Positions 20,733-31,119 of a DNA stretch of 49,000 bases are shown one piece after another; position 1 is the stretch's first letter; every line of letters starts with the position of its first letter. Source of the stretch: Tubulanus polymorphus. Its lineage: Eukaryota > Nemertea > Palaeonemertea > Tubulaniformes > Tubulanidae. Position numbers and translations under genes: made by a program. Where the stretch lies: positions 1-49,000 of the forward strand of contig NW_027437483.1 of the NCBI RefSeq assembly GCF_964204645.1, given 5' to 3'. Below the pieces are notes generated by a model that saw nothing but the letters and a program-made list of their open reading frames with translations, was not told the origin of the DNA and did not search any database.

Positions 20733-21225
20733 AATATTTAGTTGATACCGCGATGACAGCCTCTATTTAATTGATACCGCGATGACAGCCTCTATTTAAT
20801 TGATACCGCGCGGACAGCCTCTATTTAATTGATACCGCGCGGACAGCCTCCCTTTCTAGGATCAGAATAAGCATCTAATAGATATGATATCAGTTTGTGG
20901 TGGCTGTGAAGGCCTCTATTTAATTGATACCGCGCGGACAGCTTCTATTTAATTGATACCGCGCGGACAGCCTCTATTTAATTGATACCGCGCGGACAGC
21001 CTCCCTTTCTAGGATCAGAATAAGCATCTAATAGATATGATATCAGTTTGTGGTGGCTGTGAAGGCCTCTATTTAATTGATACCGCGCGGACAGCCTCTA
21101 TTTAATTGATACCGCGCGGACAGCCTCCCTTTCTAGGATCAGAATAAGCATCTAATAGATATGATATCAGTTTGTGGTGGCTGTGAAGGCCTCTATTTAA
21201 TTGATACCGCGCGGACAGCCTCTAT
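20733..21225 (-). repeat. Tandem copies of the end of the GGT last exon
   Basis: Read on the minus strand, this region repeats the final ~70 coding bases and stop context of the neighbouring GGT gene. Long copies lie at about 20846-20912, 20999-21067 and 21122-21190, interleaved with ~29-bp units (CTATTTAATTGATACCGCG). They carry the codons for [13 protein letters not shown] but no splice acceptor and lie beyond the GGT stop, so they are 3' UTR or downstream copies. Confidence 0.85.
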
Positions 21226-24200
21226 TTAATTGATACCGCGCGGACAGCCTCCCTTTCTAGGATCAGAATAAGCATCTAATAGATATGATTTCAGTTTGTG
21301 GTGGCTGTGAAGGCGTCTATGTATTGCTTGTACTACAGCTCCTCTTCCTTTCAATTTCACAAACTCATGACCTAATTCTTTAAGTCTATCACGAATATTC
21401 TGAAATAAATCAATAACGAAAAGGTTACAATGAGAGATACTGATACTGGTTATCGGATAGATACAGCTCGCCAAGTCGTACAGTAGAGCGATATGATCGA
21501 CCTATACAAAGTAAGTTAAAATTAGAAATACAAGTTAGGACCAAAAATAGAGACAACTTGGGAAATGTGACGATCGACTTCATCGAAATTCATACCTCAT
21601 CAAATTTCTCCTCATAGGTGACATTGTTTGGAATCCATTGGTGGTGCAAACGGGGAGAATCAACGCTTTCTTTCACTGATTTACCGAGCCACAGAGTCTG
21701 CGCTAATGTCTGAAAAATCAGTTCAATCCGATCAAACCTTGTGTTGAGAAGAGAGGTGGTCCGGGCAGGTGGTCAGGTAGGTGGTCAGGCTGGTGGTCAG
21801 GCAGGTGGTCAGGTAGGTGGTCAGGCAGGTGGTCAGGCAGGTGGTCAGGTAGGTGGTCTGGTAGGTGGTCTGGCAGGTGGTCAGGCAGGTGGTCAGGTAG
21901 GTGGTCTGGTAGGTGGTCAGGCAGGTGGTCAGGCAGGTGGTCAGGCAGGTGGTCAGGCAGGTGGTCAGGTAGGTTGTCTGGTAGGTGGTCAGGCAGGTGG
22001 TCAGGCAGGTGGTCAGGCAGGTGGTCTGGTAGGTGGTCTGGTAGGTGGTCTGGTAGGTGGTCTGGTAGGTGGTCTGGTAGGTGGTCAGGCAGGTGGTCAG
22101 GCAGGTGGTCAGGCAGGTGGTCAGGCAGGTGGTCAGGTAGGTGGTCTGGCAGGTGGTCAGGCAGGTGGTCAGGCAGGTGGTCAGGTAGGTGGTCTGGTAG
22201 GTGGTCAGGCAGGTGGTCAGGTAGGTGGTCTGGTAGGTGGTCAGGCAGGTGGTCAGGTAGGTGGTCTGGTAGGTGGTCTGGTAGGTGGTCAGGTAGGTGG
22301 TCTGGTAGGTGGTCAGGTAGGTGGTCTGGTAGGTGGTCTGGTAGGTGGTCAGGCAGGTGGTCTGGTAGGTGGTCAGGCAGGTGGTCAGGTAGGTGGTCTG
22401 GTAGGTGGTCTGGTAGGTGGTCAGGTAGGTGGTCTGGTAGGTGGTCAGGTAGGTGGTCTGGTAGGTGGTCAGGCAGGTGGTCTGGTAGGTGGTCTGGTAG
22501 GTGGTCTGGTAGGTGGTCTGGTAGGTGGTCAGGCAGGTGGTCAGGCAGGTGGTCAGGTAGGTGGTCAGGTAGGTGGTCTGGTAGGTGGTCTGGTAGGTGG
22601 TCTGGTAGGTGGTCAGACAGGTGGTCAGGTAGGTGGTCTGGTAGGTGGTCTGGTAGGTGGTCTGGTAGGTGGTCAGGCAGGTGGTCAGGCAGGTGGTCAG
22701 GTAGGTGGTCAGGCAGGTGGTCAGGCAGGTGGTCAGGCAGGTGGTCAGGCAGGTGGTCTGGCAGGTGGTCAGGTAGGTGGTCAGGCAGGTGGTCAGGCAG
22801 GTGGTCAGGTAGGTGGTCTGGCAGGTGGTCAGGCAGGTGGTCTGGTAGGTGGTCAGGCAGGTGGTCAGGTAGGTGGTCTGGTAGGTGGTCTGGTAGGTGG
22901 TCTGGTAGGTGGTCAGGTAGGTGGTCTGGTAGGTGGTCTGGTAGGTGGTCTGGTAGGTGGTCTGGTAGGTGGTCAGGCAGGTGGTCAGGCAGGTGGTCAG
23001 GTAGGTGGTCAGGCAGGTGGTCAGGCAGGTGGTCAGGCAGGTGGTCAGGCAGGTGGTCTGGCAGGTGGTCAGGTAGGTGGTCAGGCAGGTGGTCAGGCAG
23101 GTGGTCAGGTAGGTGGTCTGGTAGGTGGTCTGGCAGGTGGTCAGGCTGGTGGTCAGGCAGGTGTTCAGGCAGGTGGTCAGGCAGGTGGTCAGGTAGGTGG
23201 TCTGGCAGGTGGTCAGGCAGGTGGTCTGGTAGGTGGTCTGGTAGGTGGTCTGGCAGGTGGTCAGGCTGGTGGTCAGGCAGGTGTTCAGGCAGGTGGTCAG
23301 GCAGGTGGTCTGGTAGGTGGTCAGGTAGGTGGTCAGGCAGGTGGTCAGGCAGGTGGTCAGGCAGGTGGTCAGGCAGGTGGTCAGGCAGGTGGTCTGGTAG
23401 GTGGTCAGGCAGGTGGTCAGGCAGGTGGTCAGGCAGGTGGTCAGGCAAATGGAGAAGTGGTTCTTACCTGAACTATTGAAGATATGATTTTACTTCCACC
23501 GGAAGCACCTAAAGTATCGACAACATCACCATTATAGTCTGTCACAATCGTAGGTGACATTGAAGACATCGGTCGTTTTCCAGGCTCGATATAATTAGAC
23601 TCGGACGGAGCGAATCCGAATCCATTAGTCTGATTCGGGGTCGAGAAATCATCCATTTCATTATTGAATATTATATTTGTTCGATTGCCCATCGTTTTAG
23701 ATCCAAAACTGAAATGAGAAAATTACAAATAAAATAACTCAATTGAGGGAATTAATATCAAAGATGTAGATCAGTGGAACTCAGATGTAGATCAGTAGAA
23801 CTCAGATGTAGATTAGTGGAACTCAGATGTAGGTCAGTGAAACTTAGATGTAGATTAGTAGAACTCCAATAATAAGAACTTAGATAATTATTACTTACTA
23901 GAAATTAATAGTTGAAGTCAAAGCGACCGCGTCTCCATTAGGGGCGACTATTGAGAAATGTGATGTACCGGTCTGATCCAGTTTAGATGTCTGATTTCCA
24001 TAAAATGAAGGTTCATGCGTTGTATTATCAGAAATCAGATTTCTATGAAATGTTGCGTAAGATTGAGACGTTAGATTGTTCACTAACTGAAATCAGATTT
24101 TAAAAAACAATACATAACAATACACACCGCACACGCGGGTATTTGACCAATACACACCGCACACGCGGGTATCCGACCAATGCACACCGCACACGCGGGT

Positions 24201-24502
24201 ATTTGACCAATACACGCCGCACACGCGGGTATCTGACCAATACACGCCGCACACGCGGGTATTAGACCAATACACACCGCACACGCGGGTATCCGACAGC
24301 ACATTACCTGTTTATTGGGAACGAAATCTTCATCACCAAGTTCTGACCTCGCTGCATATCCAAACTTCATCGCTTCAATAAATCTATGGTAGAATAAAGT
24401 CTGTCTCTCTGTTTGATTCAGTGTTACGCGTCTGGTTAAATATCCAGGTTTATATTGATAACCTATAGATAATATACTATAGATACAGTAAGTGTGAGCT
24501 GC

Positions 24503-24535
<33 letters not shown>

Positions 24536-24547
24536 CACAGACACACA

Positions 24548-24628
<81 letters not shown>

Positions 24629-27521
24629 AGACACACACACACACAGACAGACACAGACACACACACACACACACACACAGACACACACACACACACACAC
24701 ACAGACAGACACACAGACAGACACACACACAGACAGACACACAGACAGACAGACAGACAGACACACCCACAGACAGACAGACAGACACACAGACAGACAG
24801 ACACACACACACACACACAGACAGACAGACAGACACACACACAGACAGACACGCACACAGACACACACACAGACAGACAGACACACAGACAGACACACAC
24901 AGACAGACAGACACACAGACAGACAGACACACACACACACACAGACAGACACACACAGACACACACACAGACAGACACACACACACAGACAGACACAGAC
25001 AGACACACACAGACAGACAGACACACAGACAGACAGACAGACACACACACGCACACAGACAGACAGACACACACACAGACAGACACACACACAGACACAC
25101 ACAGACACACACAGACAGACACACACAGACACACAGACACACAGACAGACAGACACACACACACACACACACAGACAGACAGACGCACAGACAGACAGAC
25201 AGACAGACACACACAGACAGACAGACACACAGACAGACAGACACACAGACAGACAGACAGACAGACACACAGACAGACACACAGACAGACAGACACACAC
25301 AGACAGACAGACACACAGACAGACACACAGACAGACGCACAGACAGACAGACACACACACACAGACAGACAGACAGACACACAGACACACAGACACACAA
25401 ACAGACACACAGACACACAGACACACACACAGACACACAGACACACAAACAGACACACAGACACACAGACAGTGGTGTCATTACATACCATCTAATATAC
25501 TGAGTATATGACCAACAATAGCACCAGATGACGGAGGAGGTAGAGAATTAACTGTTAGACCATAATCGAGTTGAACAGATAGAGCAGTTCGCCACTTAGG
25601 GTAATAATCACTTAAATCATCTTTAGTTATAATTGATGCTAAAATATAAACATTAACAGTTATTGAACCGGGGTAAGGAGCAGGACGCGAGGATGGATCG
25701 AGCTCCTGAACCGGGTGAGGAGCAGGACGCGAGGATGGATCGAGCTCCTGAACCGGGTAAGGAGTAGGACGCGAGGATGGATCGAGCTCCTGAACCCGGG
25801 TAAGGAGCAGGACGCGAGGATGGATCGAGCTCCTGAACCCGGGTAAGGAGCAGGACGCGAAGATGAATCGAGCTCCTGAACCCGGGTATCTACTCACAAT
25901 ATTCGTTTAGATCTGCTATGACGTCATCAGCTAATGATCCGTTATAAAATGTTGCCGCTCCTTCTTTTGAAATTCGTTTCATCGTTTCTGCTAAAATTGG
26001 TCGTTTTATTTTTTCACCAATTTTGTAAAGTTGACCGGTTTTGGGGTTAATGAACGTCGCCCTTACAATCAGACAAATAATCAATTAATAAATCAATCAA
26101 GCAATCAATCAAGCAATCAATCAATCAATCGAAACGATGAATGTGAACACCTAGATTGAATACTTACTTCATATATGGATTACTGTTGATGTCGGTTAGT
26201 TTTAATTGCGCTGCTAAGAAAGTCGCTTCCGTCATCGGAATTCCTTCATTACAGAGTTTAATGATTGGTTGAAATAGATCTTCCCATTTCAACACTCCGA
26301 ATTTCTGATGAGCTGACCAATATCCGGAAACAACTCCCGGTACAGCGACTGACTTCCCACCTAACAACAAAAACCAAATACAAGGGGACCGGATCCACAT
26401 ATTGTGGAACTGGTCCCTAACTACCCGGGAGCTGCATTATTGTTTTACCTAAGGTTGAATCTTGAGGATTATCGACATACATGTCTTCAGTAGCCGCTTG
26501 TGGCGCCACCTCACGGGAATCAAGCGCATAGAACTTCTTGGAAGCCCTGAAAGAATTTCACGTTTTAGACTCAGGGGAGGGAAAGGGGGAGGGTAGGGGG
26601 TGGGGCGTTGAGTGGATCTTAAAAACTAACCTGTGATAATAAATCATGAAGAAACCTCCTCCTAAACCAGTACTGTGAGAATTAGCTAAACCTAAACATA
26701 AATCAGTAGTGATAGCAGAATCAACAGCTGAACCACCACGTTTTAGAATCTCACTGAAATGAAAACAGAAACAAGTGAACGCGATCTGTTCGAACCTACA
26801 TACAAACAATATTATAATACTTACACGCCGAGACTTGAACAAATATCAGCATCAGTTACAACTGTAGCTTTCGAATACGATTTCATCGATCCATCACATT
26901 TTACAGGTTGGGTGGTGGCGGGTTGGGTGGTGGCGGGTTGGGTGTGAAATTGGGGCATCAAACCGAAAACTAGTCCAAGGATTGCAGCTAATCCTACGCA
27001 TACACATAACCCGAAAAGTACACCTGACCCGCACTGAGATGTCGAATTACTGCAAGATTTAAAAACACGGAAAAAATATAACAAAACTTTCAAAAACAAT
27101 TAAAAAACCGTTAAATTGTTTTACCTTTTTTCGTTGTCATCATCAATAATAAGAACATCCTCGCTATATGATGTAGCAGCTAAAATGAATAAAACAGTTT
27201 TTAAATTTCGAAATATCAAAAGCACGAGGATCGGATCCATGGGCGATTCCATGCCCGACAGTCCGGACCCGCGCCTCAGTCGCGAATCCATGGGCGATTA
27301 CATGCCCGACAGTCCGGACCCGCGCCTCACTCGCGAATCCATGGGCGATTCCATGCCCGACAGTCCGGACCCGCGACTGACTGCGGCGCGAGGAGCCTTG
27401 CGCTGTATTATAAATGACCACATCATTATTTCGCAACCACCAGTTTTTAGCTGAGACAGTTTTAGTAAAGCTTAATGTTATTTTATAGCTGTAATATATA
27501 TATATAACTATTACCTTTCAT
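21226..27521 (-). CDS. GGT: Gamma-glutamyltransferase (glutathione hydrolase), 13 exons
   Basis: Exons (minus strand order): 27515-27521, 27125-27179, 26825-27049, 26631-26753, 26449-26546, 26168-26360, 25898-26061, 25489-25638, 24308-24462, 23899-24086, 23468-23708, 21596-21709, 21226-21399. All junctions are GT-AG and in frame, giving 628 residues (human GGT1 has 569). A cytoplasmic acidic tail (1-28) precedes a single signal-anchor helix (29-52), so it is a type II membrane ectoenzyme that cleaves the gamma-glutamyl bond of glutathione. Family marks: GGSAVD, SREVAP (substrate Arg), VAVPG, the autoprocessing nucleophile T431 in [30 protein letters not shown], and C-terminal SDPRKGG. Exon 1 codes only seven bases (ATG AAA G). 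Paralogue identity (GGT1 or GGT5 type) is not resolved. Confidence 0.95.
21760..23450 (+). repeat. 12-bp minisatellite in a GGT intron
   Basis: About 140 units of a GGTCAGGCAGGT type (variants with CTGG and GTAG) fill nearly the whole intron between exons 11 and 12. Because 12 is a multiple of three, all frames look open; the long PDHL, GGQA and SGRW frames are artefacts. Confidence 0.95.
23764..23870 (+). repeat. ~22-bp tandem repeat in a GGT intron
   Basis: About five units of the type GTAGATCAGTGGAACTCAGAT between exons 10 and 11. Confidence 0.8.
24118..24300 (+). repeat. ~30-bp tandem repeat in a GGT intron
   Basis: Six units containing CACCGCACACGCGGGTAT and GACCAATACA between exons 9 and 10. 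Confidence 0.9.
24504..25473 (+). repeat. CA/CAGA microsatellite in a GGT intron
   Basis: Nearly 1 kb of mixed (AC)n and (ACAG)n between exons 8 and 9; open frames in it are artefacts. Confidence 0.97.
25663..25888 (+). repeat. ~42-bp tandem repeat in a GGT intron
   Basis: Five units with CGAGCTCCTGAACC, GGGTAAGGAGCAGG and ACGCGAGGATGGAT. Confidence 0.9.
27228..27385 (+). repeat. 51-bp tandem repeat in GGT intron 1
   Basis: Three units with ATGGGCGATTCCATGCC, CGACAGTCCGGACCC and GCGCCTCACTCGCGAATCC. Confidence 0.9.
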
Positions 27522-28050
27522 CTTACTGAAATATCTTGATCCTTCAAGTCAATTTCTCCTCTAAGACCTTCTACTCCTGGAGTAACTTTACAATCAAAGA
27601 GTTATTTGTATATATATAACCGGTTATTATGTGCCCGTTTTTCTCAAGTTTAGTGTTCTTGGTCACGTGCACACAATCACAAAAGCTAATTTAATTTTAC
27701 AGTCACTTTAGTGACAACATAAATAACCTTAAAAAGTGCTTTTCATGGAAATCAATTCAAATATTTTTAGCCATTTTGCACTAGAAATTACAAAATAACA
27801 CAGCGGTTGTGAACATACAGCACAGCCAGTTAAATAGATTCTCAACTCATATTGTATGTTAATAAACCTTGTTCTTTTATTCAGTTATTTGAAGATATTT
27901 GTCCTCAATGTGAAATTTGTCGACGTTCAGTAGGCTATATATACAGTGTCTATTGTTGCACTTTTTGATTTAGAGTTGACAATGTTTTAGCGTTGAGAAA
28001 ATTGCAAATATTTCACCGAGTTGAGACAGTTTTAGTAAAGATTTCTGTAC
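27522..28050. other. GGT 5' flank
   Basis: 27522-~27600 is the probable 5' UTR of GGT (minus strand). Beyond it no gene is seen. A 20-bp phrase, GAGACAGTTTTAGTAAAG, occurs at about 27453 and again at about 28023. Confidence 0.5.
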
Positions 28051-28060
28051 CGTTGGGGCC

Positions 28061-28620
28061 GAGTTGAGAATCAGGGATCTCCGTAGCGTTAGGGCTGAGT
28101 TGAGAATCAGGGATCTCCGTACCGTTGGGGCTGAGTTGAGAATCAGGGATCTCCGTACCGTTGGGGCCGAGTTGAGAATCAGGGATCTCCGTAGCGTTGG
28201 GGCTGAGTTGAGAATCAGGGATCTCCGTAGCGTTGGGGCTGAGTTGAGAATCAGGGATCTCCGTAGCGTTGGGGCCGAGTTAAGAATCAGGGATCTCCGT
28301 AGCGTTGGGGCCGAGTTGAGAATCAGGGATCTCCGTAGCGTTAGGGCCGAGTTAAGAATCAGGGATCTCCGTAGAGTTGCGGCTGAGTTAAGAATCAGGG
28401 ATCTCCGTAGCGTTAGGGCTGAGTTGAGAATCAGGGATCTCCGTAGCGTTGGGGCTGAGTTAAGAATCAGGGATCTCCGTACCGTTGGGGCGGAGTTGAG
28501 AATCAGGGATCTCCGTACCGTTGGGGCTGAGTTAAGAATCAGGGATCTCCGTAGCGTTGGGCTCAGTTGAGAATCAAAAATCTCCGTACCGTTAGGGCTG
28601 AGTTGAGAATCAGGGACATT
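28061..28620 (+). repeat. 36-bp minisatellite
   Basis: About 15 units made of GAGTTGAGAATCAGGGATC and TCCGTAGCGTTGGGGCC variants. The 36-bp period keeps frames open on both strands; the encoded 12-residue repeats are not treated as a protein. Confidence 0.93.
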
Positions 28621-28710
28621 CCAAGATTTTCCAAATAAGTCTATCTGGTTTGGGCCACGTTTCATGTGAACATGAGGTAACGGAGACATCTTGCGATTCG
28701 TATCATCGGG

Positions 28711-28758
28711 TCCGACTGAACCTCGTTATAACGAGGTCCGTTGTTGTAATGAGGTTCC
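28711..28758 (-). mobile_element. Possible pogo/Tigger-type terminal inverted repeat remnant
   Basis: On the minus strand the sequence begins CAGTGGAACCTC next to TA and includes CCTCGTTATAACGAGG, a perfect palindrome at 28721-28736. The CAGTGGAACCTCGTTATAA motif is typical of pogo-like termini. The partner end was not found. Confidence 0.35.
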
Positions 28759-28876
28759 ACTGTAACTCTTAGATATATGTAATACACAAACAATGTTCAT
28801 TGATTTTAAACAGTATATTAATAATATTTATTCATACTATTGTCATTATACTAGTGTCAAATACAAATACAACGTA

Positions 28877-30640
28877 TTATTTCATATTATTTCTATAATT
28901 GTGAAGTTGATGGTATTTATTGAAACATTCCCCGAGGTGAAGAGTTGGTTGATCGGAACATGTTGCGCAATAATAAGTGGAATCACGTCTGTTACCGTTA
29001 CTACGATCACTACAAACACGACATTGTCTGCTGCGTCTGGGCCGGTGACCGATAGCGTGGAAACAATCATTTAAACGTTCTAACGCCCCCGCATCCCCTG
29101 ACAACGCTTTCCTTTTTACTGCAGGAGCAGGGTTTCCGTTTTTGACCAGATCTACGACTAATTCTTCGCGGAATTTTAACAATGTGAAACATCTTTGGTC
29201 GTCTCCAAATTTCAACTTGCGTAAAACGAAAGCATTAGTTACAGACGCCTCGAGTAGCCAGAAAAACACTTTCTTCCACCATTTAATATTCTTTGTGGAA
29301 GGGTTGTAAAATTTATTGTAATGATCGAATAATTCGAGAGAAGAAGTGTTTCTATCGTAGTCTATGATAGTAGTCGGTCTAGTGATACCTTTAGCCGGAG
29401 TACGTCCACCTTTAACTCTATCCTTCATCGTTTCATCTCCTTTATTCCTAGTACTGATCATTGTATATAAATGTTTATCCATCCAGTTTAATATGAGAAT
29501 GTTTCCTCTACGAAACGCTGTGATATTCCCGCGTTTCATGTTTCTCGTATCTCGAGCCTGTTTCGGGATTCCCCGCGAGTTTAAGTTTATCGCTCCCGTT
29601 AAATGGTAACCTTTCGCGTATAAGTTTTCAGCTAATGCGATACTACTATTCATCCGATCGCAGTATATGTGCTGCCCTCTATTGGAATACGCGCTCACTA
29701 TATCGATGACTGTTTGCGCTGATTTCGTTAGTCCCGGTTCGACGAGTCGATCATCGTCATGACTACCACAATCTAGGATAGCGTTCAGCAGGTAGCCCGT
29801 ATGGGGACACGCCAGTGTTTTCAGCGATAAACCCCATTTATTCGGTTTACGGGATCTCGAAACCTTGAATGCAACGCGACCTTTAAATCCGATTAGAGAG
29901 TCCTGAACCGCGATTTCCTCGTATGGCGTGTAATATTTCTGAAAGTTCGCGACTAGTTTCGAAATTAACGACGTTATTTTATTATTATCAGATAACGCGG
30001 GGTCCGAGTGACACACATGCAGCGTTGTGTGATACAGTAAATAAAACCGACTCGCCGAAATCACATCTCCAAAAAACGGAACTTTCTGCGACCATTTCTG
30101 CGACCAGTAAGAATCGATTCCAGGCGGCAGACGGATTATACCCATATTCAATACAACGCCTAGAAACCGATAAAACTCTGCTGTATCTGTCGGTTTCCAT
30201 TGTTTAAACCGTGAATATGCGCTCAGATTAACAGTATTGATTTTCTCATCCGCGTAACGGTTTATTTCTGAAACAATTTCACTCACTATTTCAACCGTGA
30301 AAAGCAATTTAAAGTAATCGATACTGGAGGATTGATGGTTAAACTGTGAGAGATTGCGAGGTCCGCTCTGATTGGGTGGATTAAACCAGAGAATATCAGG
30401 ACCTGGATCGTCATACTTCACATCACTCCATCCGGCTTCATCATCCGGTGACTCGGATTCAGACATTCCTTCTCCCGCCGTGGCCGCATTATCAGCCGGC
30501 TCCTCTATATCTTCACTTGCCATAGTCTCCTCTTCACTCTCCTCGTCATCTGTATCTGTATCATCGTCATCATCTGAATTTAACGCGTCTAAAATCAGAT
30601 GATTAGCTTCAGTAGACGATAATGTTCGATGAGCCGCCAT
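28877..30640 (-). CDS. piggyBac transposase-like protein (PGBD family)
   Basis: 587-residue single-exon ORF without stops. An acidic, low-complexity N-terminus (~1-80) is followed by a DDE_Tnp_1_7-type core: YRFLGVVLNMG, then catalytic Asp247 in VQDSLIGFKGR, Asp328 in YCDRMNSS, and the third acidic block SSLELFD. Canonical piggyBac has VDxxD here, so the third catalytic Asp appears replaced by Glu436. A C-terminal Cys-rich zinc domain is intact (C540, C543, C558, C561, C572, H577/H580). No terminal inverted repeats or TTAA flanks were found, so it may be an old immobile or domesticated copy. Its start lies 155 bp from, and head-to-head with, HAUS8. Confidence 0.9.
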   Translation of the reverse strand: MAAHRTLSSTEANHLILDALNSDDDDDTDTDDEESEEETMASEDIEEPADNAATAGEGMSESESPDDEAGWSDVKYDDPGPDILWFNPPNQSGPRNLSQFNHQSSSIDYFKLLFTVEIVSEIVSEINRYADEKINTVNLSAYSRFKQWKPTDTAEFYRFLGVVLNMGIIRLPPGIDSYWSQKWSQKVPFFGDVISASRFYLLYHTTLHVCHSDPALSDNNKITSLISKLVANFQKYYTPYEEIAVQDSLIGFKGRVAFKVSRSRKPNKWGLSLKTLACPHTGYLLNAILDCGSHDDDRLVEPGLTKSAQTVIDIVSAYSNRGQHIYCDRMNSSIALAENLYAKGYHLTGAINLNSRGIPKQARDTRNMKRGNITAFRRGNILILNWMDKHLYTMISTRNKGDETMKDRVKGGRTPAKGITRPTTIIDYDRNTSSLELFDHYNKFYNPSTKNIKWWKKVFFWLLEASVTNAFVLRKLKFGDDQRCFTLLKFREELVVDLVKNGNPAPAVKRKALSGDAGALERLNDCFHAIGHRPRRSRQCRVCSDRSNGNRRDSTYYCATCSDQPTLHLGECFNKYHQLHNYRNNMK

Positions 30641-30795
30641 TGCTCATGTCCGGAAGTAGGTTAACAGTGCGAACTTAAAGCCAACCGTCAAAGTCTGATT
30701 TCAAAATCAAATTAAACTTTATTCAACAAGTAGTCGACCGGCGCCGGCGTTTAGTGATAACCATTAAATGGCGGTCATTTGAATTTGATTGAAAG
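30641..30795. promoter_or_regulatory. Divergent intergenic region (PGBD / HAUS8)
   Basis: Only 155 bp separate the two start codons, so the region probably serves both as promoter. It contains GACCGGCGCCGGCG and several TTAA tetramers; no TATA box in a convincing position. Confidence 0.4.
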
Positions 30796-31081
30796 ATGAA
30801 TTCCAGAGCGGCAAAAACTCCTAATTATAAATCAGCGCAACAAGTTAAAGCTGGAACTCGCAGGTAAAATTACTGGTTTTACTAAAGAGACTGAGGGGAG
30901 GGGGGTGAACTCGTGTAGGGAGTGACTCTCATCTCTCGGGGGATCACGACTTGTTCAAGTGGAGGTGACTGACACTCCCACTATCGATCATTGTATCTTT
31001 TATTATAGCACTAAGAATAGTACTTAGTTAGAACAAGTTGTTTTGAGTTCATTGAGTGACTCAGCAGCAGCAACAGCACCA

Positions 31082-31119
<38 letters not shown>

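Noticed and set aside
21718-23479. Long ORFs of [12 protein letters not shown] and SGRW repeats
   Set aside because: All three are frames of a 12-bp intronic minisatellite; flanking GGT exons splice over it.
24083-25495. Long Cys/Val/Ser and Thr/His/Asp/Arg/Gln ORFs
   Set aside because: Readings of a CA/CAGA microsatellite in a GGT intron.
27970-28689. 239- and 168-residue repeat proteins on opposite strands
   Set aside because: Products of a 36-bp minisatellite; period divisible by three, no start context or homology.
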